Origin: Alkalimarinus alittae
GTDB lineage: Bacteria > Pseudomonadota > Gammaproteobacteria > Pseudomonadales > Oleiphilaceae
DNA: 64,000 bases
Assembly: GCF_026016465.1 (NCBI RefSeq)
Contig: NZ_CP100390.1
Coordinates: 3,082,501-3,146,500, forward strand
Direction: 5' to 3'
Part shown: positions 25,881 to 35,811 of the stretch, piece by piece
Numbering within the stretch: position 1 is the first letter of the stretch
Layout of the letters: every line of letters begins with the position of its first letter
The notes under the pieces: model-generated
What the model was told of the DNA's origin: nothing
The model's database searches: none
Seen by the model: the letters and a program-made list of their open reading frames with translations, nothing else
Made by a program: the position numbers and the translations under genes

Positions 25881-28673
25881 TCACAGCAAACCAAGCTGCC
25901 TTGCTTTTACGATCGCTTGAGTACGGCTTTTAACACCTAGTTTATTGTTGATTTTACGCGCATGTGTTTTGACTGTATGCAGCGAGATAAACAGCTTATC
26001 TGCGATATCCTGATTAGAAAGGCCTTGGGCGATAAGCTCTAAAACGCCTTTCTCACGTTCACTAATAGGGTCCTCTAGTGTCTCTTCAAGCTGCTTTTGA
26101 GTTGCCAACTGGTTAACACCACATAAAGTGGCAACAGCGCTTAAAAATGACTCAGACCCTGAATCAGAAACAGACATAATTTCTGATATGATCAGTCTAA
26201 TGTCTTTCGCAAGATCCCAGAACGGGCTTAACCAGCTTTCTACTTCGGCCTTTTGTATGGCCGAGCGCATTGCCATTAATGCACGATCGGGCTTATTCCC
26301 TTTTCGATACATGATGGATTGGTAAATCAATATATAAATCGAGACCACACTATTTGGGGCTCGATTTTTTTCGATTCGCTGCAACTCTGTTAGCTGCTCA
26401 AATGCCCTTACCGTATCTCCCATCTTAATAGACAAACGAACATCGAGTAAGTCACGGGAGCCTGGTAACAGCGGAAAAACATCCGCTACCTGTCCGTCTT
26501 GCTGCTGTACTTTAAGTTCTGTTAATGCAATTTTGGCACGGTCATAATTTCCCTGTTCAATCCATAACATCGCTTTAATAACACTGAGTGCAGAATAGTA
26601 GCTAATGTCATCAATTTGCCAAACGCGAATAAACCGCTCAGCTCGATCAATTACGCTAAAACCTAACTCAATATCGCCCGCCCCTTTGTGGAGCATGGCC
26701 TTTATAATGTAGGAGTAAAAAGCGCCAATATCATTACTTCTTTCGGCTTCTCGCGTTGTAGCATTCACTACCCGCTCCGCGTCAAGTAGTTTTCCTTGAT
26801 GCATTTTTACCAATGCCCAATATACCTTTAATCGCCCCTCGGCTATATTATGGAGGTCATAAATTGATGAACCGCTGAGTTCAAGTCCTTGTTTCACCAA
26901 GTTTGAGACTCTATTAAGGTAACCTCGCGCTAATTCAATTCTGGCAGAATCATATAACCCCAGCATCTCGAGCTTAATATCGTTGTGCTCTCGCGATATT
27001 AAAATAGCGTCACGATTGGCCTTTTTTGCATCATCAAAATGCCCAACCAGGCTATAACTGTTGGATATAATCAGGTGACATATAACTCGAACCGCCACCC
27101 TATCTTTATGCAACTGTTCCAACGCCTCACGAGCCAAACTCAAAGCCTTCTCAGCATGACCACGTGACTTAGCAATAAACGCTTTAACCGCGAGTAATTC
27201 TGCTTGGATACTAGTGTTTCGGTCAACGAGGTCAAACGGTAAACGCTCTATATAACTCACGGCTTCGTCTATTCGAGAACAAGCCATTAACGTCCAAAGG
27301 TAAATAATAGACTTTCTACTAGCAGGGTCTTGTCCTTGCTCTAAAATTTTCTCACGAATGCCTAGTAGCGTTGCCATATTTTGATCTAATAGTGACACAT
27401 TAGATAACGTGAGTAATAGCGATAATACTCGGCCGGTGTCTTCTGATTTAATGGCATATTCAATAGCATCAGACACCATTTCTTGCGACTCAAACCAAAC
27501 TGATGCCGCTGTAAATATTTCTGAATATGAGCAGACTTCTTTTGACGTTTGAATCTCAAAAATGACTTGTTTGAGTAGTGGGTGCGGGCGGTACCAGACA
27601 CCTTTTTCATTTAACGGTTCAATAAAACCGAGCTTATTTGCGAGATGCTCCAGCCATTCACCGCCAACAAAACTGCCTAGTAAATGTGAGCAAAGATCAG
27701 CACACCAATAGTCAATTACACTCAACTGACACAAGCAATTAAGTTCTTGCTCCGTTAACACGCAAAGTACTTCATTGCAGAAATACTCTTTAATATACCC
27801 GACCGAGGCAGGCAAAACGACTTCAGACTCTAATCCCTTACTCTGAAGTGCTATTGATAATAAATGCAGGCCCGCGCTCCACCCTTCACACCGCTGAGAA
27901 AGCGCTTGTATGACTTCGGATTCAATAGACGTTGGCAGTAATTGATTTAATAACCGAACCGTTTCTGCTTCCGTCAATTGTAGGTCTCGTACTCCGATTT
28001 CTGTTAGGCTTCGTTCTAAGCGGAATTTAGTAGTTGATAGCTCTGTTGGCTGACTTGAGAGAATAACAACCGATAAGTTTCTGGGCGCATGGGTTAATAG
28101 CGCTTCAATAAATCGCTTAACCTGGACGGTCTGAATACTCTGAAAGTTATCTAAAATAATCATTAGCGGGTCATCAGTGGCCTCTATCTTGGACACTAAC
28201 TGAACCACTAATTTTTCAGCGACGGTTTCATTCCATCGGCAAGCATGAACATCTAATAACGCATATAACGCTTCTTTTGCCTTGTCATCAAGAATACATG
28301 AGAGGCTTTCTATCAGATAACTACACAATCGAATAATATCGTTATCACGAACATCAAGGGTCAACCAGGCAACGCTTTCAACATTATTTTCACTGTGTTG
28401 CACCCAATAGCTCAACAATGAGGTTTTTCCATACCCTGCGGGGGCACAGACAATACTTAAGTGAGAAGACTTAATACGTTGAAGGTATTTATCAAGCCGA
28501 CCTAAATGAGTGTAATGCTGATTTAAAGAAGGAACGATGACTTTTTTACGTAAAAAAGACCGCCCTACTGCTGATGAAGAAAAGCCATCATGAATGATGT
28601 GATCTAACGATTTTGACGCAGACTCACTGGCATCATCATTAGCCGCCGACGTTTTATTGAAACTTGCCTTCAC
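25881..28673 (-). CDS. MalT-like LuxR family regulator
   Basis: A 930-residue STAND-type regulator. The N-terminal NTPase has Walker [11 protein letters not shown] (about residues 76-85) and Walker B LMIILDN; the centre is TPR-like helical repeats (about 450-800) that would bind an inducer. The C-terminal LuxR HTH (about 865-925) has [22 protein letters not shown] and [16 protein letters not shown]. It resembles regulators that sit with DUF1302/DUF1329 pairs in marine and steroid- or hydrocarbon-using bacteria, and it probably controls the two genes upstream on the same strand. The inducer is unknown. Confidence 0.88.
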   Translation of the reverse strand: MKASFNKTSAANDDASESASKSLDHIIHDGFSSSAVGRSFLRKKVIVPSLNQHYTHLGRLDKYLQRIKSSHLSIVCAPAGYGKTSLLSYWVQHSENNVESVAWLTLDVRDNDIIRLCSYLIESLSCILDDKAKEALYALLDVHACRWNETVAEKLVVQLVSKIEATDDPLMIILDNFQSIQTVQVKRFIEALLTHAPRNLSVVILSSQPTELSTTKFRLERSLTEIGVRDLQLTEAETVRLLNQLLPTSIESEVIQALSQRCEGWSAGLHLLSIALQSKGLESEVVLPASVGYIKEYFCNEVLCVLTEQELNCLCQLSVIDYWCADLCSHLLGSFVGGEWLEHLANKLGFIEPLNEKGVWYRPHPLLKQVIFEIQTSKEVCSYSEIFTAASVWFESQEMVSDAIEYAIKSEDTGRVLSLLLTLSNVSLLDQNMATLLGIREKILEQGQDPASRKSIIYLWTLMACSRIDEAVSYIERLPFDLVDRNTSIQAELLAVKAFIAKSRGHAEKALSLAREALEQLHKDRVAVRVICHLIISNSYSLVGHFDDAKKANRDAILISREHNDIKLEMLGLYDSARIELARGYLNRVSNLVKQGLELSGSSIYDLHNIAEGRLKVYWALVKMHQGKLLDAERVVNATTREAERSNDIGAFYSYIIKAMLHKGAGDIELGFSVIDRAERFIRVWQIDDISYYSALSVIKAMLWIEQGNYDRAKIALTELKVQQQDGQVADVFPLLPGSRDLLDVRLSIKMGDTVRAFEQLTELQRIEKNRAPNSVVSIYILIYQSIMYRKGNKPDRALMAMRSAIQKAEVESWLSPFWDLAKDIRLIISEIMSVSDSGSESFLSAVATLCGVNQLATQKQLEETLEDPISEREKGVLELIAQGLSNQDIADKLFISLHTVKTHARKINNKLGVKSRTQAIVKARQLGLL

Positions 28674-28751
28674 CCAAACCTCATTAACAAAGTATCTAGC
28701 TTACCCTAAAATAACAGTGAGCTAATGTAATACAAGTTGAGAGTTAAAAGC

Positions 28752-28788
28752 AAAAAAAGAGGCCGGATATTATCCGGCCTCTTTTTTT
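28752..28788 (-). terminator. Terminator of the DUF1302-DUF1329 operon
   Basis: AGAGGCCGGATA pairs perfectly with TATCCGGCCTCT, giving a near-complete palindrome followed by T7 on the plus strand and preceded by A7, so it can act in both directions. It lies 31 bases after the DUF1329 stop and separates it from the LuxR gene. Confidence 0.88.
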
Positions 28789-28818
28789 GACTGCGCTACG
28801 TAATCTAAAGGTGATAAA

Positions 28819-30183
28819 TTACCGCTTACCTGCTCGCCTCAAGGCTGCGGGAGTGTAATCTTGTGAAGATCTTTCAAGATTAAATTCATAGCTCTTTTCT
28901 TGCTCGTTATTTAAGCCGTTAACCAAGTATCGCCCTGACAACAAGTCATATAATGTTTCAACTGTGTACCAAGGTACTTGCTCGCCATAGAAACTCATAT
29001 TATGCGCTTCAGCAACTCGCCATAACTCACCACGACCGTCATAATGATCAATAACAGTTGCCTGCCATGTATCTTCATCAATATAGAACGTACGCTTAGC
29101 ATAAATATGGCGCTGACCTTCTTTCAGAGTGGCTTCTACAACCCACACACGGTGTAACTCATAGCGCGTTAGCTCTTGGTTAATATGACCCGCCTTAATA
29201 ATCTGATCATATTTCAAGTCAGTTGAATCTAGCTTGTAAGAGTTATAAGGAATATAAACCTCTTTTTTACCCACTAGATTCCAGTTATAACGATCTGGGG
29301 AGCCATTGTACATATCAAAGTTATCAGATGTACGTAACCCATCCGACGCAGTACCTGGTCCATCATAAGCAACCTGAGGGGCACGACGTACTCGACGCTG
29401 ACCTGCGTTATAAATCCAAGCTCGACGAGGCTCTTTTACCTGATCAATCGTTTCATGCGCTAAAAGCACATTACCCGCCAGTCGCGTAGGCGCCTGTATG
29501 ACCTGTTTAAAGTAGAACAACACGTTTGGGTCTGTATTTGGATCATAATCCTTCAATGATGTACGCCATGTAATCTCATCAAGGAACTGAACAATACTAT
29601 AATTTCCGTTTGCTAATGGGGTTGCTTGTCCAATCGTTCGACGTACAGAGCCACCACGGTAACGGGTGATATGATTCCATATAACTTCCAAACCATTTTG
29701 AGGCATTGGAAATGGCACAGCGACCTCAAATGGAGTTAAACCATTGCCACCCTCAATCATTTCAACAGACGTTGCATTGGCCTTTGCCGCATCATATACA
29801 AACTGTGGGTAAGCCGAAGATCTGCGCGTTTGATAAACAGGCAACACATAATCAGAATACTTTGTCATCATGGCTATTTGGCCTGGTGACATTTTATCCT
29901 TGTACTGCTCCATATTGCCCTTATTGATGGTGAATAATGGCTTATCATCTGGAAACGGGTTTGGAAGACGGTCACCCGTTTTCCATCCTGCGGGAACTGT
30001 CGTATAGCCTCCAGTCCACTCAGGAATAGTGCCGTCGGCATTGCCCGCTTTTTCTGCCCCTATAGGCGTAAGCTCAGTCCCTAATTTGGCCGCATCCGCC
30101 TCCGATACCTTTGCTGAGACAGCTGTTGCCAACAAAGAGAGCGTGATTACACTACCTGCTAGAATTCTTTTTCTTAATTTCAT
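28819..30183 (-). CDS. DUF1329 family protein
   Basis: A 454-residue exported protein. The signal peptide is cleaved near residue 24 (VSA-KVS). The family features are the N-terminal TELTPIGAEKAGNADGTIPEWTGG, a Tyr-rich middle, and the late RTFYIDEDTWQATVIDHYDGRGELWR. DUF1329 proteins resemble lipid-binding LolB-like folds and are encoded beside DUF1302 proteins. They are thought to bind lipids or hydrophobic compounds in the periplasm or outer membrane, but their role is unproven. It ends the operon, 38 bases after the DUF1302 gene. Confidence 0.9.
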   Translation of the reverse strand: MKLRKRILAGSVITLSLLATAVSAKVSEADAAKLGTELTPIGAEKAGNADGTIPEWTGGYTTVPAGWKTGDRLPNPFPDDKPLFTINKGNMEQYKDKMSPGQIAMMTKYSDYVLPVYQTRRSSAYPQFVYDAAKANATSVEMIEGGNGLTPFEVAVPFPMPQNGLEVIWNHITRYRGGSVRRTIGQATPLANGNYSIVQFLDEITWRTSLKDYDPNTDPNVLFYFKQVIQAPTRLAGNVLLAHETIDQVKEPRRAWIYNAGQRRVRRAPQVAYDGPGTASDGLRTSDNFDMYNGSPDRYNWNLVGKKEVYIPYNSYKLDSTDLKYDQIIKAGHINQELTRYELHRVWVVEATLKEGQRHIYAKRTFYIDEDTWQATVIDHYDGRGELWRVAEAHNMSFYGEQVPWYTVETLYDLLSGRYLVNGLNNEQEKSYEFNLERSSQDYTPAALRRAGKR

Positions 30184-30221
30184 CGATAGACCTCTTTAAA
30201 CCGAAACAGTTACCTTGTTTA

Positions 30222-32102
30222 TTAGAATGAGTAGGCAACACTAACTGCAATGTTGTCCCGGTCGTTTAATAAGTTGTAAGGGCCACCACTAAAGTAGCTC
30301 GTGTAACTGACATTGGCTGAATACTGATTCAAATATACCGCCTTAAGAGCTAAACCGATCGACATACGATCCTCAATAAAGTTTCCGCCTGGCTCTGGCG
30401 CGTAACCTTTAACATCATGAGAAAACGATAACGTTGGTGTAAGGTTTACACCTGCATATACATCATTGTAATCAAGTGCAGTTCGCAAACGGTAACCCCA
30501 AGAGAATGATGTGGTATAACCATCATTATTACAGTTACGTGAGTTCAAGTTTTGTACCGGACCGCTCGTACAAGTGCCATAAGCAGCCCAAGGAGTCCCA
30601 TCAGTTGCTGCCGTAGTGCTACCCGTCAAATCAAATGCACCGATCCCGTATGTGCCAGCACGACCATAGCGAGCATCCTTTTTATCAGGAAGTCCATGGA
30701 TATAAGTACCACCCACCTCACCAACAAACGTCATTCGACTCGCGCCTGCCACTTGATCAAAGAACTTAATCACCGTCATTTGAGCTTGCGAAACACCAAA
30801 CTCATCATAACCTGGCAACGTTTGGCCAAATAGTTGAGTTTCATCGCCACCATTTTTAGCCACTTCTCGCTGGTACAATAGACTGCTCGGTACAGCTAAG
30901 CCGCCATGAATAAGCTCAAATGAGTTCCACTGAATCGGTAAATCTTTTTTATAGCTAACTTCACCACCAATAGAATAACCACTTTCAGTACTGGTATTAA
31001 AGCTCACACCGACCATCTGAATGCCTTCTGGGTAGTCCATAAAGTATTCAGGGAAGTTATCAGATCCGCTACCCCCTAGGCCAGGATCAGAAGCAACAAC
31101 ACCACTAATAAGCGGCACACGGCTATGATACTGAACAAAATAAAAGCCTAATTCTGAGTCATTCAATTCTGGTACATACCAACGAACGGCTAAACCAAAC
31201 TGATCAGTATCATCAGCTTCTATATCTGCGTTTCGGCCTGCGTATAACCCTTGGCTGTATGCTTCACCGTCAGGCAACTGTCCCGCTAATAAAACAGGGC
31301 CACAACCGTTGGGTGCAAAATCGGCGGTAGAGAAAAACGTACCGCAATCTTCGATCTCTGTTTTTTCCCACTCTAATTGTAAAAAGCCTTCAACTGTTAC
31401 GTTTTCAGTCAAACCAATCGATGAGTAGAACATATTGACGGGCAGCAATGCCTCTTTAACTTCTGCACCTGGCGCTCTGATCGCACCCACGTCAACCGGG
31501 TTGATGACGTTAATTCCATTAAAGATAAATGTACTCTCACCCCAACTAAGAACCTGTCTACCTAAACGCATATTCAATGGCATGTTGCCAATTTCAAAGT
31601 CAGCCCATACATATGCATCTAAGAACTCACCACCCGAGGCATTTTTATCGCCTTCTGAACTAAGTTGGCGACGCTGACCTGCGCCATCTAACGCCATTGC
31701 TTCATCTTTAAGTTGGAAATCGTACCAGTAGCGACCTCGAACGAAACCACCAAAATTTTCGTAGCTTAACAATAATTCACTGGTGCCTTTTACTCGGTTC
31801 GAGTAAATGTCGCCTTTATCAAAGTTCCAGTTACCATCATCGTAGTTGTTGGTTGATGCACCCGTTGTAGAGCCTATGTATGGGTTAGACCCCATAGGAG
31901 CCAAGTTACCTTGTGACAACTGTCGAGTATCACGATCTTCTAATCGCCAGCTCACACCTGCAGATAATGTAGTGTCAAAACTCGCCTCTACATCCCCCAT
32001 GTAAAATTGAAATGCACTCGCTGGAGCCGACACAGAAGCCGCTACCGCTACCGCCAATGGCAGCTTGGCCAGTTTGTGCCATCGTTGTGTGTTTTTTGTC
32101 AT
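30222..32102 (-). CDS. DUF1302 family outer-membrane protein
   Basis: A 626-residue exported protein with a signal peptide cut after ASA (residue 30). The mature part reads as a large beta-barrel: FDTTLSAGVSWRLEDRD near the start, GEFLDAYVWADFEIGNMPLNMRLGRQVLSWGES, and a C-terminal strand ending in Phe (AVSYAYSF-type signal, here SVAYSF). DUF1302 proteins are predicted outer-membrane channels found with DUF1329 partners. Substrate unknown; hydrophobic compounds or lipids are suspected from the families' usual neighbours. A GGAG ribosome site precedes the start. Confidence 0.9.
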   Translation of the reverse strand: MTKNTQRWHKLAKLPLAVAVAASVSAPASAFQFYMGDVEASFDTTLSAGVSWRLEDRDTRQLSQGNLAPMGSNPYIGSTTGASTNNYDDGNWNFDKGDIYSNRVKGTSELLLSYENFGGFVRGRYWYDFQLKDEAMALDGAGQRRQLSSEGDKNASGGEFLDAYVWADFEIGNMPLNMRLGRQVLSWGESTFIFNGINVINPVDVGAIRAPGAEVKEALLPVNMFYSSIGLTENVTVEGFLQLEWEKTEIEDCGTFFSTADFAPNGCGPVLLAGQLPDGEAYSQGLYAGRNADIEADDTDQFGLAVRWYVPELNDSELGFYFVQYHSRVPLISGVVASDPGLGGSGSDNFPEYFMDYPEGIQMVGVSFNTSTESGYSIGGEVSYKKDLPIQWNSFELIHGGLAVPSSLLYQREVAKNGGDETQLFGQTLPGYDEFGVSQAQMTVIKFFDQVAGASRMTFVGEVGGTYIHGLPDKKDARYGRAGTYGIGAFDLTGSTTAATDGTPWAAYGTCTSGPVQNLNSRNCNNDGYTTSFSWGYRLRTALDYNDVYAGVNLTPTLSFSHDVKGYAPEPGGNFIEDRMSIGLALKAVYLNQYSANVSYTSYFSGGPYNLLNDRDNIAVSVAYSF

Positions 32103-32470
32103 CGAACGCTACTCCGTCAATATTTTTATTTGATACGCTGCAATACTTGTTTTAGTTATCTAACTTTTTTATCAGTTGTCGCACTATAGCTAAGCAAAAT
32201 ACAGATTCTTATCAGTCAAAAGTATGATTTAGGTATGATTACCTATTTATTAACCTGAATTACAGTGTTTGGGACCTAAGGCAACTATAGACGCTAATTT
32301 AAGATTCAACCAATTTTAAATCTGATTTTTTTCAGCCTGTTAGCAGGCAAAGCTAATAATTTTTGTGCAGCGATATATATTCCGGTTTCAGCTCAACCAC
32401 TAATAAAGGTAAAATAGATTTTATAGTTTATCGAATTACCCCTTAACAGATGAAATAACGAGGCTTTGAT
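32103..32470. other. Divergent intergenic region, DUF1302 / thiolase
   Basis: About 368 AT-rich bases between two divergently transcribed genes. It must hold both promoters. I see only weak promoter-like boxes and a small hairpin (GCCTGTTAGCAGGC near 32336-32349), none convincing. Confidence 0.5.
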
Positions 32471-33655
32471 ATGTCAGTAGATAACGTCGTAATAGTAAGC
32501 GGGGCAAGAACCCCAATGGGCGGGTTTCAAGGAAACCTTAGCAGTATCAGCGCTACAGAACTGGGCTCAGTCGCCATTAAAGAGGCGGTAGCACGCGCGG
32601 GTATCAGCCCTGAAGACGTACAAGAAGTCATCATGGGTAACGTATTACCGGCAGGATTAAAACAGGGTCCTGCCCGACAAGCCTCTCGGCAAGCGGGTCT
32701 TCCTGACGCTACAGGCTGTACCACTATCAATAAGCTTTGCGGCTCTGGTATGAAAGCAGCCATGCTTGCTCATGACCTAATCAAAGCAGGCACAAACAAG
32801 ACCATGATTGCAGGCGGCATGGAAAGCATGTCAAACGCACCTTATATTTTGCTAAATGCTCGCAAGGGCTACCGTATGGGGCATGGTGATAAAGCAATGG
32901 ATCACATGTTTCTCGACGGACTAGAAGATGCCGAAACCGGTCGACTAATGGGGTCTTTTGCCCAAGATGTCGCCAGCCAAAAAGGTTACACCCGTGAAGA
33001 AATGGATACTTACGCCATTAACTCTTTGCGTCGTGCACAAAAAGCTATCGATGACGGATCTCTCGAGCAAGAAATCGTGCCCGTTACCGTTAAAAGCCGC
33101 AAGGGCGAAACGGTTGTTAAGGATGATGAGCAGCCTCATAACGCAAATATTGAAAAAATTCCATCGTTACGCCCCGCATTTGCAAAGGACGGGACCATTA
33201 CCGCCGCTAATGCGTCCTCTATTTCTGATGGAGCATCTGCTCTCGTATTAATGAGCGAATCAGAAGCCAAAGCCAAAGGGTTAAAGCCACTTGCACGTAT
33301 CGTTGCGCATAGCACCCAATCTCAACATCCTTCTGAATTTACTATTGCCCCTGTAGGCGCAATTGAAAAGCTGTTAGAAAAAGCAAACTGGAGCATAGAA
33401 GATGTTGATCTTTTTGAGATCAATGAAGCTTTTGCGATGGTCGCGATGATGCCAATTAAAGAACTAGGATTAGACCCAGAGAAGGTAAATATTCACGGTG
33501 GCGCTTGCGCACAAGGTCACCCTGTCGGCTCTACAGGGTCTCGCCTATTAGTGACGCTTATGTACGCATTGAAGCAGTACGGCAAAAAGCGTGGCGTTGC
33601 AGCATTGTGTATTGGTGGCGGTGAAGCTACAGCCATGGCGATTGAGTTGATTTAA
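32471..33655 (+). CDS. Thiolase (acetyl-CoA C-acyltransferase/acetyltransferase)
   Basis: A 394-residue thiolase with the full catalytic set: nucleophile Cys90 in NKLCGSGMKA, the NEAFA segment, His in HGGACAQGHPVGSTG, and the second Cys in ALCIGGGEATAMA. It condenses two acetyl-CoA or cleaves a 3-ketoacyl-CoA; length and the SGARTPMGGFQG start fit the acetoacetyl-CoA thiolase group (PhaA/AtoB-like), but chain-length preference cannot be read. GAGG lies 9 bases before the ATG. It is divergent from the DUF1302 operon. Confidence 0.92.
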   Translation: MSVDNVVIVSGARTPMGGFQGNLSSISATELGSVAIKEAVARAGISPEDVQEVIMGNVLPAGLKQGPARQASRQAGLPDATGCTTINKLCGSGMKAAMLAHDLIKAGTNKTMIAGGMESMSNAPYILLNARKGYRMGHGDKAMDHMFLDGLEDAETGRLMGSFAQDVASQKGYTREEMDTYAINSLRRAQKAIDDGSLEQEIVPVTVKSRKGETVVKDDEQPHNANIEKIPSLRPAFAKDGTITAANASSISDGASALVLMSESEAKAKGLKPLARIVAHSTQSQHPSEFTIAPVGAIEKLLEKANWSIEDVDLFEINEAFAMVAMMPIKELGLDPEKVNIHGGACAQGHPVGSTGSRLLVTLMYALKQYGKKRGVAALCIGGGEATAMAIELI

Positions 33656-33705
33656 CGGGTTAAATACTCATCAGTTTCAGCTTAGGTAGTATTCGCTGAA
33701 ACTAC

Positions 33706-33782
33706 TTCGCGCCAAAGTGGTGCTTCTACAAGGAATATCGCATACATTTTGTGTATTTGTAGGAGTGTCACTTTGGCGTGAA
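33706..33782. repeat. Long imperfect palindrome, REP/BIME-like
   Basis: Two 25-base arms, beginning TTCGCGCCAAAGTGG and ending CACTTTGGCGTGAA, match with five differences, all transitions that would still pair as G-U in RNA. A nested hairpin ATACA/TGTAT lies in the centre. It sits between the convergent thiolase and zapE genes and could serve as a bidirectional terminator or a mobile REP element. Confidence 0.75.
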
Positions 33783-33816
33783 TGTATTTACCGTATTGAC
33801 TTAATATAGAAAGTAA

Positions 33817-34926
33817 TCAAGGTTTATGCGGTGCCTCTAGGTACTCTTGAGATTGCATCTCAAGCAATCGACTTTCGGTTCGTTCAAATTCAAAGCTGAG
33901 ACGCCCTCCACGATATAGCTCATGTATTGCTGCTTCAGCAGAAATAATAACTTTTACATTTCGATCATAAAACTCGTCAATCATATTAATAAATCGTCGA
34001 GCCTGGTCATCAGTGTCTCCACCCATAACCGGTACATCGCTCACTAACACCGCATGAAATTCGCGTGCGAGTTCTATATAGTCATTTTGGCTTCTTGGAC
34101 CATCACATAATTCTTTAAAGTCGAACCAAACAACGTCATCTGAGTGCTGCTTTGCTGTCAACTGACGCCCGTTTACATCCAATGCTAAACCATGAACACC
34201 CGCTTCAAGAGCAAGATTGTTGTAACTCGTCGTCAAGCTATTATTGGCTTGCTCACCTAGCGGAAAATGGTACAACTCTGCTTGTTCTAGTGAGCGAAGA
34301 CGGTAATCTGTACCACCATCTACGTTAACCACTATAGTGTGCTCTTTAACCAACTCAATCGCAGGTAAGAATCGAGCGCGCTGTAATCCATCCTTATACA
34401 GTCCATCTGGAACGATGTTTGAGGTACATACTAGCGAGACACCGTTTGAAAATAGCTCTTTCATCAAGCCCGCCAATATCATTGCATCACCGATATCAGT
34501 CACAAAGAATTCATCAAAACAAATAACCCGTGCTTCATCACTGAAGCGCTTAGCGACATCAACCAACGGATTAGGGCGACCCTCTAATTCAGCAAGTTCT
34601 TTATGGACACGCTGCATAAAGCGGTGAAAGTGAACCCTCATTTTTCGCTCAAAAGGTAAACTTTCAAAAAAAACATCCATCAAATACGTTTTTCCACGAC
34701 CCACTCCACCCCAGAAATATAATCCTTGTATAGGGGCTACTTTCTTTCGCTTAACTTTAGCCGCCATTTTGGCAAGCCGCCCGTGCTTTTTACCTTTCTC
34801 TGCTTCCACCAGCTTTTCATAAAGCGCTTGAAGATGATTCACTGCCGTTTCCTGCGCGGAGTCACGCATAAAACCGCTATTCTGCAAGTCATGTTGGTAC
34901 TGTTTAATCGGAGATAGATGGGGCAT
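33817..34926 (-). CDS. zapE: AFG1-like ATPase ZapE
   Basis: A 369-residue P-loop ATPase. Walker A GGVGRGKT is at residues 73-80, Walker B is in ARVICFDEFFVTDI, and the sensor segment VSLVCTSNIVPDGLY follows. This is the AFG1/ZapE pattern. In E. coli ZapE interacts with FtsZ and is needed under stress and low-oxygen growth. It is divergent from zapG, another division-linked gene, an arrangement common in gammaproteobacteria. Confidence 0.93.
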   Translation of the reverse strand: MPHLSPIKQYQHDLQNSGFMRDSAQETAVNHLQALYEKLVEAEKGKKHGRLAKMAAKVKRKKVAPIQGLYFWGGVGRGKTYLMDVFFESLPFERKMRVHFHRFMQRVHKELAELEGRPNPLVDVAKRFSDEARVICFDEFFVTDIGDAMILAGLMKELFSNGVSLVCTSNIVPDGLYKDGLQRARFLPAIELVKEHTIVVNVDGGTDYRLRSLEQAELYHFPLGEQANNSLTTSYNNLALEAGVHGLALDVNGRQLTAKQHSDDVVWFDFKELCDGPRSQNDYIELAREFHAVLVSDVPVMGGDTDDQARRFINMIDEFYDRNVKVIISAEAAIHELYRGGRLSFEFERTESRLLEMQSQEYLEAPHKP

Positions 34927-35137
34927 TCGAATAATTCTCTTTCTTAAAAGGGCTGTTCAGAATTTCGGGGCGCATATTTTGCCTTTTATCACCCGTAAAC
35001 GCCAATTTTTCAAAAAATAAGGAGCAACAAAGGTTAAAAATTCATGATTATAATATTTGCCCGTTAAACACTAACAATTGTCCTGATGATTGGGCTAAAA
35101 TAATTATTCGATGCAAATTATTAAGGTGTAAATAACA

Positions 35138-35623
35138 ATGAACGAAATGGAAAACTACGTTGCTATAATCATCATCGCATTTCTATCAGGCGCTATTTTA
35201 GGTGTACTTATTTATCGATTGGTTAAAGGTGACGGCGGGCGTAGTAAAAGAGTCGAACAACAAATGGATGACCTTCAACAAAAACATACTCGCTACCAAG
35301 CACAAGTGAGCGACCACTTTGTTCAAACTGCCCAGCTTTTTAATCGTTTGAATGACGATTACCGAGAGATACATAACCACTTAGCAAAAGGGGCAACCGA
35401 GCTTTGCAGTGAAGATAATGCAAATAACTTACTCAACCTTGCAACTCAAGCGCCCGACGCCCCCGTAATAGATCATCATGACGATATCAGCGAAATTGAA
35501 GATATGTATGCAGAGCCTCCAAGAGATTATGCCCCTAAGTCGAATAATGACAAAGGCACACTTTCTGAAGCGTTTGGGCTGAAAGATAAGGAAGAAGATA
35601 AAGAGAAAAACAAAGATGCCTAA
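35138..35623 (+). CDS. zapG: Division/envelope-associated protein ZapG (YhcB)
   Basis: A 161-residue DUF1043 protein. One N-terminal membrane helix (about 6-26, with GAILGVLIYRL) is followed by a coiled coil (about 38-85, QQMDDLQQKHTRYQAQVSDHFVQTAQLFNRLN) and an acidic, disordered C-terminal part. YhcB/ZapG links cell division and envelope growth in E. coli. The coiled-coil segment and the YREIHNHLAKGA continuation match the family well. It is divergent from zapE. Confidence 0.9.
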   Translation: MNEMENYVAIIIIAFLSGAILGVLIYRLVKGDGGRSKRVEQQMDDLQQKHTRYQAQVSDHFVQTAQLFNRLNDDYREIHNHLAKGATELCSEDNANNLLNLATQAPDAPVIDHHDDISEIEDMYAEPPRDYAPKSNNDKGTLSEAFGLKDKEEDKEKNKDA

Positions 35624-35651
35624 CTAACACTTATCAATAAGGCCCTCTACA

Positions 35652-35718
35652 GTCGCCCTTGCGAAGGCGGGGGTTTATATCTCTTTAAAGAATGGATTCC
35701 CGCCTTCGCGGGAATGAC
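35652..35718. repeat. REP-like element with two inverted arms
   Basis: GTCGCCCTTGCGAAGGCGGG and ATTCCCGCCTTCGCGGGAAT face each other across about 27 bases. The second arm is itself a hairpin (CCCGCCTTCGCGGG). Sequences of this type (GGATTCCCGCC...GCGGGAATGAC) are scattered between genes in many gammaproteobacteria. Confidence 0.75.
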
Positions 35719-35811
35719 CAGTTGGAGTCAGAATGAGTGCGCTAGAAGCAGGAGTGGCTGTAGTCGAAACAAAAATGACATCGACATCAGCATAAACATT
35801 ATTACAGTACG

